The position numbers and the translations under genes were made by a program. DNA of 64,000 bases from contig NZ_CP023315.3 of NCBI RefSeq assembly GCF_002310375.3, positions 2,418,001-2,482,000 on the forward strand. The letters are read 5' to 3'. A model generated the notes under the pieces. The model was not told the DNA's origin. It did no database searches and saw only the letters and a list, made by a program, of their open reading frames with translations. Shown in pieces: positions 48,789-58,117 of the stretch (position 1 is the stretch's first letter; each line of letters begins with the position of its first letter). This DNA comes from Caulobacter vibrioides (GTDB taxonomy: Bacteria; Pseudomonadota; Alphaproteobacteria; Caulobacterales; Caulobacteraceae).

Positions 48789-48835
48789 TGACACCGGTTA
48801 CCAAAACAGCAGCGCCATCTTTGCCACCGGTGTCA
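48789..48835. promoter_or_regulatory. Tandem LacI-type operators upstream of eda-kdgK
   Basis: TGACACCGGTTACCA (48789-48803) and TTGCCACCGGTGTCA (48821-48835), with centres 32 bases apart, or about three helical turns. The first is the exact reverse complement of the site before uxaC (55292). The second nearly equals the site between uxaA and the reductase (58118). Two sites in phase suggest cooperative binding or a short loop. Confidence 0.7.
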
Positions 48836-48929
48836 TCGGGAGATAATCAGAAACCGCAAAGGAGCGCAAGCACTAGGAACTCATGATATCCGTAATCGAT
48901 AAGCCATTGGATTCGAACGGCTTACTCTC

Positions 48930-49045
48930 CTCTCCCCTTGCGGGAGAGGGTGACCCACGCAGTGGGTCGGATGAGGGGTCGCGCAGGCAAGGCCGAGAAA
49001 CCCCTCATCCGGCCCTTCGGGCCACCTTCTCCCACAAGGGGAGAA
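48930..49045. repeat. Type A intergenic repeat, copy 4
   Basis: A 116-base element: CTCTCCCCTTGCGGGAGAG, then GTGACCCACGCAGTGGGTC, an inner CCCCTCATCC arm pair, GGCCCTTCGGGCC, and the closing CTCCCACAAGGGGAG. It lies after the ppc stop, so it probably forms the 3' end of the ppc transcript. Confidence 0.8.
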
Positions 49046-49061
49046 GACGTGTCCGTGAGGC

Positions 49062-51791
49062 TCAACCCGTATTGCGCAGCCCCGCCGCGATCCCGGCAAC
49101 GGTCAACTGGATGGCCAGACGCAGCTCTTCGTCGCTGTCCCCCGCTCGGCGGCGCGACAGAAGCTCCAATTGCAGGTGGTTCAGCGGGTCGACCGAGCGG
49201 CTGGCCAGAGAGACCGACTCGGCGAGATCGGGCTGATTGTCCAGCAGGGCCGTTCCCCCCCGGATCGCCAAGGCCAGACCCGTCGCGGCCTCGTGCTCAC
49301 GCCGGATCGTCGCGAAGATCCGCTGGGCGTCGGCCTTGTCGGGCGACAGCGCCACATAGCGGGCGGCGATGCCCATCTGGCTCTGGGCCAGGGCCAGCTC
49401 CATATTCGACAGCAGGGAGGCGAAGAAGTCGAAGCCGCCCGCCAGATCGCGGAGCTGCTCGACGGATAGACCGGCCCGCTCGACACCTGAGGCGAAGCCG
49501 TACCAGCCCGGCAGCATGAACCGCGCCTGCGACCAGCTGAACACCCACGGGATGGCCCGCAGGTCCTCGATCTTGCGGCTGGCGGTCCGGCTGGCGGGAC
49601 GACTGCCGATATTGAGGCCGACGATCTCGCTGATCGGCGTGACCGACCAGAAGAAGTCCTCGAAGGCGGCGTCGTCATAGACCAGCGCCCGATAGCCGTG
49701 GAACGAGGCCTCGGCCAGGGCGGTCATGGCGTCCTCGACCTTAGGGTCGCGCTTGGGGATCGGGCGCTCGCTGGCCATCAGCACGGCAGCGGCCAGGCCG
49801 TCGAGATTGCGGCGCGCGGTGGGCTGGTCGCCAAAGCGGCGGGCGATCATCTCGCCCTGCTCGGTCATGCGGATGCGGCCCTGCACCGTGCCGGCTGGCT
49901 GGGCCAACACTGCCTCGGCGGCAGGTCCCCCGCCCCGCCCGACGCTGCCGCCGCGGCCGTGGAACAACTGCAAACCGACGCCCATCCGGTCGGCCTCGTG
50001 GGCCAGGGCCGAAGCGCCCGTCGCCACGCCGCGCCGGCTGGCGACATAGCCGCCGTCCTTATTGCTGTCGGAGTAGCCGAGCATGATCTCCTGCACCGGC
50101 CGGTCGCCCAGGATCGTGCGGCTGAGCGGCAGCTGCAGCCACTGGCGCAGCACGGCCGGACCATTTTCGAGGTCGCCGATGGTCTCGAACAACGGCGCAA
50201 CCTTGACCGAGGCGCGCGGCGCGGCCCCGCCCCAGACCAGGCCCACCTGCTTGAGCAGAACGAGCGGCTCGAGCATGTCCGACAAGGTCGCCGACTTCGA
50301 GATGATGTAGGCGCCAAGGCAGCCATGACCGTAGTCGCGCACCGCCTGGGCGGCCGCCTCCATGGTCGCCAGCTCCTTGCTCGTCTCCTCGCCATAGGCG
50401 GTGAACGGCGAGACCAGCGGACGCTGGTGCGACAGCTCGTCGATCAGCACCTTGCAGCGGGCGTCTTCGTCGAGCTTCAGATACTCAACGCCTGTGCCGG
50501 CGCGGCGGAACAGCTCGTCCAGCGTGCGCTCATGGACATCGGCGTTCTGGCGCAGGTCCAGGCTCATCAGATGGAAGCCGCAAGCCTTGGCCACCTCGAC
50601 CAGGGTGCGTAGCGCCGAGCCCACCAGGCGCTCGCCGCCATTGCGCGCCAGGCTGTCGATGATCACCGACAGGTCGGCGACGAAGGCGTCCGGATGCGCG
50701 TACGGCTCGACGCTGGTCACGCCCGACGCAAAGGCCACCGGAGCGCCGGTCAGCTTCTGCGAGACGGCGGTCAGGCGGTCGAAGATCAGCTCTAGCGCCA
50801 GGCGATAGGGCTCGTCGATCCGGTGGACCGAAGGGTCTTGGGCCTGGGCGGCCAGGGCCAGCAGCTGCTCGGAGACCGGCGTATAGGCGGTCGAGACCGC
50901 CAGATTGGACCACAGCTTGCGCACCTCGCCAGCGTACCAGTCGAGGATCACGCGGGACTGCGAGCTCAACGCCAACTTCAGCGTCTGGCCGTTGACGCCG
51001 GGATGGCCGTCGCGGTCGCCGCCCAGCCACGAGCCCATCTTCAGCAGCGGCGCCAATTGGCCGTGCTGGCCGATCTTGCCGGTCCAGTCGCCGTAGAGGT
51101 CGATGATCGCCGGCAGGATCGAGGTGCGGACGATCGACAGCGCGTTACGGATCTCGTCCTTCACGGTGATCCGCTCGGGACGATAGAGACGGGTGCGCCA
51201 CATCAGGGCGATCTCGCGGAACAGGCTCTCGCGGATCTCGGCCTCGAGAGCCGGCGGCAGGTGGTGGCGACGCAGCGCCATCAGGCGCGAGATCTCAGTC
51301 TCGCGATCGACCATGCTGCGGCGGCGAACTTCGGTGGGGTGGGCCGTCAGCACCGGCACGACGTTCATCGCCGCGAAGACCTTGGCCAGTTCGGCGTCGG
51401 ACTTGCCGGCGGCCTTCAGCGCCTTCACCGCGTCGATCAGGGTGCGAGGGCGCTCGTCGCCCGGCTGGGCGTCGGCCTCGGCGTGGCGACGGCGGCCGGC
51501 GACGTCCTCGCCGATATTGGCCAGCAGCGAGTGGCTGGCGAAGGCGCGGGACAGGAACACCGCCTGCTCGGTCGTCAGGTCTGCGAACAGGTGATCCAGA
51601 AGCGGCGTGTCGCCATTGGCCACGTCCTCCCGCGACGCGGCCTTGCGCGCCTTGGCCACCAGCTCGGCCTTCTCCTCGCCCTCCAGAAAGGTGATCGCCT
51701 CGATCAGCAGATCGCTGAGCAGATTGGCGTTCTGGCGGACGTGGCGGCTGGTCGGACGGTCGACGTCGATCGACAGGGCCGGGTTGCGCAT
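49062..51791 (-). CDS. ppc: Phosphoenolpyruvate carboxylase
   Basis: Anaplerotic enzyme fixing bicarbonate on PEP to make oxaloacetate, 909 residues. Catalytic motifs are VLTAHPTEVRRRS (His), GSWLGGDRDGHPGVN, LGYSDSNKDGG and the Gly-rich FHGRGGSVGRGGGP; the C terminus is the standard LTVAGIAAGLRNTG. The ATG has a GGAG site. It lies between kduD and eda on the same strand, although it is not a uronate enzyme, so it may be co-expressed to balance carbon entering as pyruvate and triose phosphate. The 186-base gap upstream carries no uronate operator. Confidence 0.96.
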   Translation of the reverse strand: MRNPALSIDVDRPTSRHVRQNANLLSDLLIEAITFLEGEEKAELVAKARKAASREDVANGDTPLLDHLFADLTTEQAVFLSRAFASHSLLANIGEDVAGRRRHAEADAQPGDERPRTLIDAVKALKAAGKSDAELAKVFAAMNVVPVLTAHPTEVRRRSMVDRETEISRLMALRRHHLPPALEAEIRESLFREIALMWRTRLYRPERITVKDEIRNALSIVRTSILPAIIDLYGDWTGKIGQHGQLAPLLKMGSWLGGDRDGHPGVNGQTLKLALSSQSRVILDWYAGEVRKLWSNLAVSTAYTPVSEQLLALAAQAQDPSVHRIDEPYRLALELIFDRLTAVSQKLTGAPVAFASGVTSVEPYAHPDAFVADLSVIIDSLARNGGERLVGSALRTLVEVAKACGFHLMSLDLRQNADVHERTLDELFRRAGTGVEYLKLDEDARCKVLIDELSHQRPLVSPFTAYGEETSKELATMEAAAQAVRDYGHGCLGAYIISKSATLSDMLEPLVLLKQVGLVWGGAAPRASVKVAPLFETIGDLENGPAVLRQWLQLPLSRTILGDRPVQEIMLGYSDSNKDGGYVASRRGVATGASALAHEADRMGVGLQLFHGRGGSVGRGGGPAAEAVLAQPAGTVQGRIRMTEQGEMIARRFGDQPTARRNLDGLAAAVLMASERPIPKRDPKVEDAMTALAEASFHGYRALVYDDAAFEDFFWSVTPISEIVGLNIGSRPASRTASRKIEDLRAIPWVFSWSQARFMLPGWYGFASGVERAGLSVEQLRDLAGGFDFFASLLSNMELALAQSQMGIAARYVALSPDKADAQRIFATIRREHEAATGLALAIRGGTALLDNQPDLAESVSLASRSVDPLNHLQLELLSRRRAGDSDEELRLAIQLTVAGIAAGLRNTG

Positions 51792-51977
51792 GCGCGGACT
51801 CCAAGGACCGCGCGACCGGCGGTCCCGAACAGGAATGGATCAAGAAGACGCGCTATCGCACCAGGGCGACACCCGGCGCTTGACGTCGCGGCGCCCTCTA
51901 GCGCGCTTCACCGGGCGGGAAAAGCCGCCCGGCACGATGGTTGCGCTACCATCGTATTTTTGCGCGTTTTTATTTCG

Positions 51978-52745
51978 CTAGCGGGCCAACCAACCGCCAT
52001 CCACGGGCAGAGTAATGCCCTGGACGTAGTCGGCTGCGGACGAGGCCAGGAACACTGCTGCGCCCCCGATATCCTCCGGACGGCCCCAACGACCGGCCGG
52101 AATGCGCGCCAGGATGGCGGCGTTGCGGTCCTGGTCGGCGCGCAGGGCCTCGGTGTTATTGGTGTCGAAATAGCCCGGCGCGATGGCGTTGACGTTGATC
52201 CCCTTGGTCGCCCACTCGTTGGCGAGGATCTTGGTCAGGCCCGCCAGGCCCGACTTGGAGGCCGTATAGGACGGCACGCGGATGCCGCCCTGGAACGAGA
52301 GCAGCGAGGCGATGTTGATCACCTTGGCCTGACCGCCCTCGAAGCCCTGCTTCAGGGCCTGCTTGGCGAAGGCCTGGGTCAGGAAGAAGACCACCTTCAG
52401 ATTGGTGTCCATCACCGCGTCCCAGTCGGCTTCGCTGAACTCGATCGAGTCCGCGCGGCGGATGATGCCGGCGTTATTGACCAGGATGTCGACCTTGCCG
52501 AACGCGGCGACGGTCTCGTCGACCACGCGCTGGACGGGCTCGATCGAGCCGAAGTCGGCCTTGATCGACAGGAACTTGCGGCCCAGGGCCTCGACGGCGG
52601 CTTGGGTTTCTGTCGGTTCGCTGCGGCCCGCAGCGGCGATGTCCGCGCCGGCGGCGGCCAGGGCGATGGCGATCCCCTGCCCGATCCCGGTGTTGGCGCC
52701 CGTGACGAGCGCGACCTTGCCTTCGAGGCTGAACGGATTGGCCAT
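51978..52745 (-). CDS. kduD: 2-dehydro-3-deoxy-D-gluconate 5-dehydrogenase
   Basis: Short-chain dehydrogenase of 255 residues that interconverts 2,5-diketo-3-deoxygluconate and KDG with NAD(H). Nucleotide-binding TGANTGIGQG is at 14-23, NNAGI is the structural motif, and the catalytic Ser/Tyr/Lys are in ASLLSFQGG and YTASKSG. GYFDTNNTEAL and VDGGWLAR at the end are typical of KduD. The ATG at 52745 with AGGAAA upstream is preferred over 52778. Follows kduI on the same strand, separated by a type B repeat. Confidence 0.92.
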   Translation of the reverse strand: MANPFSLEGKVALVTGANTGIGQGIAIALAAAGADIAAAGRSEPTETQAAVEALGRKFLSIKADFGSIEPVQRVVDETVAAFGKVDILVNNAGIIRRADSIEFSEADWDAVMDTNLKVVFFLTQAFAKQALKQGFEGGQAKVINIASLLSFQGGIRVPSYTASKSGLAGLTKILANEWATKGINVNAIAPGYFDTNNTEALRADQDRNAAILARIPAGRWGRPEDIGGAAVFLASSAADYVQGITLPVDGGWLAR

Positions 52746-52772
52746 GGTGCTGATTTCCTGATCCAAAATTCG

Positions 52773-52875
52773 TGTCATCCCGGAAGCCTCGCAGAGGCTA
52801 TCCGGGACCCAGGGGCCACCGCTCAGCGCGCGGCCCTGGGTCCCGGGTCTTCGCTCCGCTTCGCCCGGGATGACA
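52773..52875. repeat. Type B intergenic repeat, copy 5
   Basis: TGTCATCCCGGAAGCC to GCCCGGGATGACA, with inner GGGACCCAGGGGCC/GGCCCTGGGTCCC arms, 103 bases. It fills the gap between kduI and kduD inside what is otherwise a same-strand run, so it may modulate relative expression. Confidence 0.85.
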
Positions 52876-52901
52876 AGCGAAGCGCGCGTGGGCTTTCGCC
52901 C

Positions 52902-53744
52902 CTACTTCAGCTGGCAGATGTCCAGCACGTTCATGTCGGTGTAGTCGAGGTTTTCGCCGCCCATCGCCCAGATGAAGGTGTAGTTGGCGGTGCCCGAGCC
53001 CATGTGGATCGACCACGGCGGGCTCATCACGGCTTCCTCGTTGGCGATCACGATGTGACGCATCTCGTCCGGCTCGCCCATGTAGTGGAAGACCCGGTCG
53101 TTCTCACCCAGACCGAAGTAGAAATAGGCTTCCGAACGGCGGTCGTGCAGGTGGGGCGGCATGGTGTTCCAGACGCTGCCCGGCTTCAGCACGGTCATGC
53201 CCAGCAGCAGCTGAGCCGACTTGCAGGTGGTCGGCACGATGTACTGGTAGATGGTGCGCTCGTTGGAGGTCTCCAGCGCGCCGCGCTCCAGGGCGACGGC
53301 GTCGGCGAAGGCCAGCTTCTTGGTCTCAAACGCGGCGTGGGCCGGCAGGCTGACCAGGTAGAAGCGCGCGGCTTCGCCGTTCAGGCCTTCGAAGGTCACG
53401 TCCTTGGCGCCCATGGTCACGTACAGGCCGTCACGCGGAACGATCTCGTAGGCGACGCCGTCGACGGTGATCTTGCCGGTGGTCTCGCCGACATTGATCA
53501 CGCCCAGCTCGCGGCGCTCCAGGAACGGGTGGCCGGCGGCCGAGGCGGGCTCGGTCTGGTCGGGCAGCTTGACGGCCGAGGTGGCCACGACGCCGCCGAC
53601 GACGAAGCGCTCGGCGTGATTGTAGGTCAGGACGATCTGGCCGTCCTGAAACAGGCCCTGCATCAGGTAACGGTCGCGCAGGTCGTCATTGCTGACCGCG
53701 AACATCATGTCCGGATGGGTGGCGTGATAGGTCTTGGCGAACAT
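52902..53744 (-). CDS. kduI: 5-keto-4-deoxyuronate isomerase
   Basis: Cupin-type zinc isomerase of 280 residues converting 5-keto-4-deoxyuronate (from unsaturated oligogalacturonides) to 2,5-diketo-3-deoxygluconate. The metal-binding region [16 protein letters not shown] is near residue 195; the N-terminal [21 protein letters not shown] and the C-terminal [25 protein letters not shown] are family hallmarks. It starts 25 bases after uxaC. Its presence means pectin degradation products, not only free uronates, are handled. Confidence 0.95.
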   Translation of the reverse strand: MFAKTYHATHPDMMFAVSNDDLRDRYLMQGLFQDGQIVLTYNHAERFVVGGVVATSAVKLPDQTEPASAAGHPFLERRELGVINVGETTGKITVDGVAYEIVPRDGLYVTMGAKDVTFEGLNGEAARFYLVSLPAHAAFETKKLAFADAVALERGALETSNERTIYQYIVPTTCKSAQLLLGMTVLKPGSVWNTMPPHLHDRRSEAYFYFGLGENDRVFHYMGEPDEMRHIVIANEEAVMSPPWSIHMGSGTANYTFIWAMGGENLDYTDMNVLDICQLK

Positions 53745-53768
53745 GGGGAGGTCTCCGGAAAGGGTGTT

Positions 53769-55232
53769 CTATTCGGCGGCGGCGCGCAGCGTCGTGGGGC
53801 GAGCCCAATCCGGACGCTGGTCCAACTTGTAGGCCTTCTTGGGCAGGTTGTAGGTCAGGTCGACGATCAGCTCTTCGGCCTCGACCAGATCCATCCGATG
53901 CTCGGCGACCATGCGGGCGAGGAACGCGCTGTCGACGCGGCGGGCCACGTCGTGGCGGGCCGGGATCGACAGGAAGGCGCGGGTGTCGTCGTTGAAGCCG
54001 ACGGTGTTGTAGAAGCCGGCGGTCTCGGTGACCTGCTCGCGGAAGCGCATCATGCCTTCCGGGCTGTCGTGGAACCACCAGGACGGGCCCAGCTTAAGCA
54101 CCGGATAGTGGCCGGCCAGCGGGGCCAGCTCGCGGCTGTAGGTCGTCTCGTCCAGCGTGAACAGGATGATCGACAGGCGCGGATCATTGCCCAGACGGGT
54201 CAAGAGCGGCTTGAGCGCATCCACATACTCGGTGCGCATCGGGATGTCGGCGCCCTTGTCGCGACCGTGCGAGTTCAACAGGCCGACATTATGGTTGCGG
54301 TGCGAGCCGGGGTGGATCTGCATGACCAGCCCGTCGTCGAGGCTCATCTTGGCCATTTCGGTCAGCATCTGAGCGCGGAAGAGTTCGGCCTTCTCCGGGG
54401 TGACATCCCCCTTCACCAGGCTGTTGAACAGCGCCTCGGCCTCGACGTCCGAAAGATCAGCGGTCGCCGCGGTCGGATGGCCGTGGTCGGAAGAGGTGGC
54501 GCCGGCGTCGATGAAAGCCTGGCGGCGCAGGCGATGCGCTTCCAGATAGCGCTTCCAGCTATAGACGTCCTGGCCCGAGGTTTCGGCGAAACGCTCGAAC
54601 GCCCGAGGACCACGCTCATCTTCAAAGTCGATGACCGCATCGGGACGATAGGCGGTGATCACATGCCCGCCCCAGCCGCTTTCGCGGATGGCGGCGTGAT
54701 GATGCAGGCTCTCGTGCGGACCTTCAGTGGTGGCGAGCGTCTCGATATTGAACCGGTCGAACAACGCGCGAGGACGGAAGGCGTCAGTGGCGAGCGCGGC
54801 GTTGATGCGGTCGAAATAGTCGTCGGCGTTCGAGGCTTCGAGGAACTCGGTGAAGCCGAACACCTTGGCGAACACGTGGTTCAGCCACACCCACGACGGC
54901 GTGCCGCGGAACAGGTGGAAATTCGACGCCAAGACGCGCCAGGCCTCGCGAGGGTCGGTGTCGGGAACGCCGGCCTTCGAGCGCACCTTCAACGCATCCA
55001 GGCCGATCCCCTGGCTGTAGAGCATGCGAAACAGGTAGTGGTCGGGGGCCAGCAGAAGGTCCGTGGCGTCCTGGAAAGGCGCGTTGGTGGCGAACCAGGA
55101 CGGATCGGTGTGGCCGTGCGGGCTGATGATCGGCAGATCCTTGACCAGCGCATAGAGGCCGCGCGCGTAGGACCGCGTCGTCGGATCGGACGGGAAAAGA
55201 CGATCCTCGTGAAAATTCAGAGGCCTGGCCAT
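53769..55232 (-). CDS. uxaC: Uronate isomerase
   Basis: Amidohydrolase-fold isomerase of 487 residues (E. coli 470), converting D-glucuronate to D-fructuronate and D-galacturonate to D-tagaturonate. The metal site begins SPHGHTDPSW. GWGGHVITAYRPDAVIDFED, LVMQIHPGSHRNHN and SWWFHDSPEGM are typical of UxaC. First gene of a uxaC-kduI-kduD run, with a LacI-type operator 60 bases upstream of its ATG. Confidence 0.95.
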   Translation of the reverse strand: MARPLNFHEDRLFPSDPTTRSYARGLYALVKDLPIISPHGHTDPSWFATNAPFQDATDLLLAPDHYLFRMLYSQGIGLDALKVRSKAGVPDTDPREAWRVLASNFHLFRGTPSWVWLNHVFAKVFGFTEFLEASNADDYFDRINAALATDAFRPRALFDRFNIETLATTEGPHESLHHHAAIRESGWGGHVITAYRPDAVIDFEDERGPRAFERFAETSGQDVYSWKRYLEAHRLRRQAFIDAGATSSDHGHPTAATADLSDVEAEALFNSLVKGDVTPEKAELFRAQMLTEMAKMSLDDGLVMQIHPGSHRNHNVGLLNSHGRDKGADIPMRTEYVDALKPLLTRLGNDPRLSIILFTLDETTYSRELAPLAGHYPVLKLGPSWWFHDSPEGMMRFREQVTETAGFYNTVGFNDDTRAFLSIPARHDVARRVDSAFLARMVAEHRMDLVEAEELIVDLTYNLPKKAYKLDQRPDWARPTTLRAAAE

Positions 55233-55291
55233 GGATTCGCGTCTGCTCCCTCAATCGATGGCGGTTTCGCCGACCGCCGCTCGTGTCCGCT

Positions 55292-55306
55292 TGGTAACCG
55301 GTGTCA
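55292..55306 (-). promoter_or_regulatory. LacI-type operator upstream of uxaC
   Basis: TGGTAACCGGTGTCA, exact reverse complement of the first eda site. It is in the 108-base gap between the LacI-family gene and uxaC, placing control of uxaC-kduI-kduD under the same repressor. Confidence 0.78.
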
Positions 55307-55340
55307 TGTCACGATGCAAGCACCGGGGTTTGGCACCGAC

Positions 55341-56414
55341 CTAGGCCGGAACCGGCCCCGAAGACTGCCGGATAACCAGATTTGGTTCCATCTTGGTGAC
55401 ATCGCGCGGTTCGCGGCGCTCATCGCCAATCAGCTTTTCGACCGCGATCCTGCCGATCTCGCGCGTCGGCGTATGGATCGTGGTCAGCGGCGGCCACACC
55501 GCCTGCGCGATCTGGAAATCGTCGAACCCGACCACGGTGAGATCTTGCGGCACCGACAGGCCCGCCTTTCGGGCCGATTGCAGGACGCCGGCGGCCATTT
55601 CGTCGTTGCCGCAGAAGATCGCCGTCGGACGCGGCGAGCGCGAGAGCAGTTCGTCGCCACAGGCGACGCCGGACTCGAAGGTGTAGGCGCCCTGTACGAT
55701 ATCGTTCGGCGACAAGCTCAATCCGGCCTCGGCCAGGCCATCCTCGAACCCCCCTCGCCGCTCGTGCGAGGAACGGAAGGTCTCCGGGCCAGAGATAAAG
55801 GCAATACGCTTGTGGCCCAAATCGACGATGTGTCGCGCCGCCTGCGCGCCGCCCATACGGTCGTGACCGACGATCATGTGCTCGGGCTTGTCCAGCTCGA
55901 CCGACGCGATGCGGATGTAGGCGCAGCCGATCTCGTTCAGAAGCTTGGCCACGCGTTCATCTTCCGAAACCGACGGCGGCAGCACGACGCCAAAGAGCTT
56001 CTGCCGTTCCACGAAAGAGCGGATGTCGGTCAGGAACGTCGGGCTGGCGCGATTGCACGGATGGACGACCAGTTCGAAGCCCGAGCCACGCATGCCGTCC
56101 AGCAGACCAAGCTGCATGTTCACGACATACTGCGGGTTGGGGTTGTCGTAGATCATGCCGATCAGAAACGATCGGCGGAAGGCCAGCCCTCGGGCCTGCG
56201 GATCGGGGGCGTAGCCCCATTCGGCGATCACCGCCTCGATACGCTCCCGGGTCTCATCCCGCACGAACGGCGACTGGTTGATGACGCGAGAGACGGTCTT
56301 CTTGGACACCCCGGCCAGCCGCGCGATGTCATTGATCGTGGCTCGCCGCCGCCCGCCTTCGACGCTGGTCTCGTTTTCTTCCGGGATCGAGGACGGCGTC
56401 TTGGAAGGGCTCAC
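55341..56414 (-). CDS. LacI-family regulator of the uronate cluster
   Basis: A 357-residue LacI/GalR repressor. The helix-turn-helix with hinge is ATINDIARLAGVSKKTVSRVINQ (residues 25-47), followed by the periplasmic-binding-like sensor domain (IGMIYDNPNPQYV, FDDFQIAQAVWPPLTTI, and MGGAQAARHIVDLGHKRIAFISG). The GTG start gives a 24-residue leader before the HTH. It is central in the cluster, and the ACCGGT-centred operators around it are the obvious targets. The effector is probably a uronate or a KDG-type intermediate; in function it may equal UxuR or KdgR. Confidence 0.9.
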   Translation of the reverse strand: MSPSKTPSSIPEENETSVEGGRRRATINDIARLAGVSKKTVSRVINQSPFVRDETRERIEAVIAEWGYAPDPQARGLAFRRSFLIGMIYDNPNPQYVVNMQLGLLDGMRGSGFELVVHPCNRASPTFLTDIRSFVERQKLFGVVLPPSVSEDERVAKLLNEIGCAYIRIASVELDKPEHMIVGHDRMGGAQAARHIVDLGHKRIAFISGPETFRSSHERRGGFEDGLAEAGLSLSPNDIVQGAYTFESGVACGDELLSRSPRPTAIFCGNDEMAAGVLQSARKAGLSVPQDLTVVGFDDFQIAQAVWPPLTTIHTPTREIGRIAVEKLIGDERREPRDVTKMEPNLVIRQSSGPVPA

Positions 56415-56507
56415 GGGGTATCCAGCAGCATCAAGCGTTTTCTTTTGTCATACTCCAGCCGACATGGGCTCGCCAACAGAAGGCGAAACATTCGATTGCC
56501 ATATGAT

Positions 56508-56522
56508 TGACACCGGTTTCCA
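56508..56522 (+). promoter_or_regulatory. LacI-type operator between regulator and uxaA
   Basis: TGACACCGGTTTCCA, identical to the site at 32227. It is 53 bases before the uxaA ATG and 94 bases upstream of the divergent regulator's start, so it can control uxaA and autoregulate. Confidence 0.78.
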
Positions 56523-56574
56523 TCATGTCGATAGCGAGAGTTGAAGGCAGCAGGCGCTCGGACGATCACGTTTC

Positions 56575-58101
56575 ATGACCCCCTCGACCTCGACTTCCGG
56601 CGAATCGATCCACGCGGTGGATCCGCGCGACCATGTCGCGGCCGCGCTACGCGACCTGACATGCGGCGAAACGGTCCGCCTAGGGGACCAAGACCTCATC
56701 GTCAGAGCGGACGTGCCCAAAGGCCACAAGATCGCAACGCGATCGGTCCGGGCCGGAGAGGACGTTCTGAAGTACGGCTGGCCGATTGGTCGCGCGACGA
56801 AGGATATCGCGGCGGGCGACCACGTTCATGTCCACAACGTCGCCACACGGCTTGAAGGTGTCGAGGGCTACACCTTCTCCTCCCCTCAACCGACCTCCTC
56901 CCCTCAACCAACGCCGTCCCCCACCGCCAGCCTGAAGACCTTCCAGGGGTTTCGACGCAAGAACGGCCGAGCCGGCACGCGAAATGAGATCTGGGTGCTC
57001 TGCACCGTCGGCTGCGTCGCCAACACCGCGCGCCGGATCGCCGAAATGGCCCAGCAGCGCTTCGCCGGACGTGTCGATGGCGTCCACGCCTTTCCGCACC
57101 CCTTCGGATGCTCGCAGTTGGGCGACGATCTCGCCCACACACGCAAACTGATCGCCGCTCTGGCCAGCCACCCCAACGCCGGAGGCGTGCTGATCCTGGG
57201 TCTTGGCTGCGAGAACAACCAGCTGAAGGCGTTGCTTGAGAGCGCGCCCGAGATCGATCCAGAGCGCCTGAGAAGCTTCACGACCCAGATGGTCGAGGAC
57301 GAACTGGAAGACGGCCTCGCGGCCGTGGAGGCGCTGGTCGAGATCGCCGAGCGTGATCAGCGCCAGCCCATCCCCGTCTCGGAACTGGTGGTCGGCCTCA
57401 AGTGCGGCGGATCAGACGGCTTCTCGGGGATCACGGCCAATCCGCTGGTCGGCCGGATCGCCGACAAGGTCGCCGAAGCCGGCGGCACGCCCGTCCTGAC
57501 CGAAATTCCCGAGATCTTCGGGGCCGAAAACGTCCTGCTGCAACGCGCCGCTAGCCGCGAAGTGTTCGACGCCGCCGTGGCGGTGATCGACGACTTCAAG
57601 CGCTACTTCATCGACGCCAATCAGCCTATCTACGAGAACCCCTCCCCCGGCAACATCGCCGGCGGCATCACGAGCCTGGAAGAGAAATCCCTGGGCGCCG
57701 TGCAGAAGGGCGGCCGGACGCCCTTGGTCGAAGTGCTGCGCTATGGCGAAAAAGTCGGCCGGCACGGCCTGACCCTCCTTGAGGCCCCAGGCAATGACGC
57801 GGTGTCCTCCACCGCCCTGACCGCCGCCGGCGCGACGGTGATCCTCTTCACCACGGGTCGGGGCACCCCCTTGGGCTTTCCCGCGCCGACGCTGAAGATC
57901 GCCTCGAACTCTGGCCTGGCGCAGCGCAAGCCCGGCTGGATCGATTTCAACGCTGGCCAGGTGCTCGAAGGCGTCTCGATGGACGCAGCGGCGGATCGCC
58001 TGATGGACCTCGTCATTGAAACCGCCTCCGGCCAGACCACCCAGGCCGAGCAGAACGGCGAGCGGGAGATCGCCATCTGGAAATCCGGGGTCACGCTGTG
58101 A
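56575..58101 (+). CDS. uxaA: Altronate dehydratase
   Basis: Dehydrates D-altronate to KDG; iron/manganese-dependent, 508 residues. An N-terminal SAF domain (residues 8-100) is joined by a Ser/Pro linker with a tandem SSPQPT repeat (around 101-118) to the catalytic domain. That domain has GRAGTRNEIWVLCTVGCVAN, FPHPFGCSQLGDD and GLKCGGSDGFSGITANPLVG with the conserved Cys residues. Followed by the reductase gene with another operator in the 86-base gap. No separate mannonate dehydratase is in the window. Confidence 0.94.
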   Translation: MTPSTSTSGESIHAVDPRDHVAAALRDLTCGETVRLGDQDLIVRADVPKGHKIATRSVRAGEDVLKYGWPIGRATKDIAAGDHVHVHNVATRLEGVEGYTFSSPQPTSSPQPTPSPTASLKTFQGFRRKNGRAGTRNEIWVLCTVGCVANTARRIAEMAQQRFAGRVDGVHAFPHPFGCSQLGDDLAHTRKLIAALASHPNAGGVLILGLGCENNQLKALLESAPEIDPERLRSFTTQMVEDELEDGLAAVEALVEIAERDQRQPIPVSELVVGLKCGGSDGFSGITANPLVGRIADKVAEAGGTPVLTEIPEIFGAENVLLQRAASREVFDAAVAVIDDFKRYFIDANQPIYENPSPGNIAGGITSLEEKSLGAVQKGGRTPLVEVLRYGEKVGRHGLTLLEAPGNDAVSSTALTAAGATVILFTTGRGTPLGFPAPTLKIASNSGLAQRKPGWIDFNAGQVLEGVSMDAAADRLMDLVIETASGQTTQAEQNGEREIAIWKSGVTL

Positions 58102-58117
58102 AATCCTCAAAGCTGGA

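Noticed and set aside
46732..48846. 704-codon plus-strand frame opposite kdgK and eda
   Set aside because: Shadow of two clear genes; no family features, and it runs through the operator region.
50823..56510. An uninterrupted plus-strand frame of 1895 codons opposite ppc, kduD, kduI, uxaC and the LacI gene
   Set aside because: It is antisense to five well-identified genes, crosses their intergenic gaps and a repeat, and its translation is Arg/Gly/Asp/His-rich without domains. High GC makes stop codons rare in such shadow frames.
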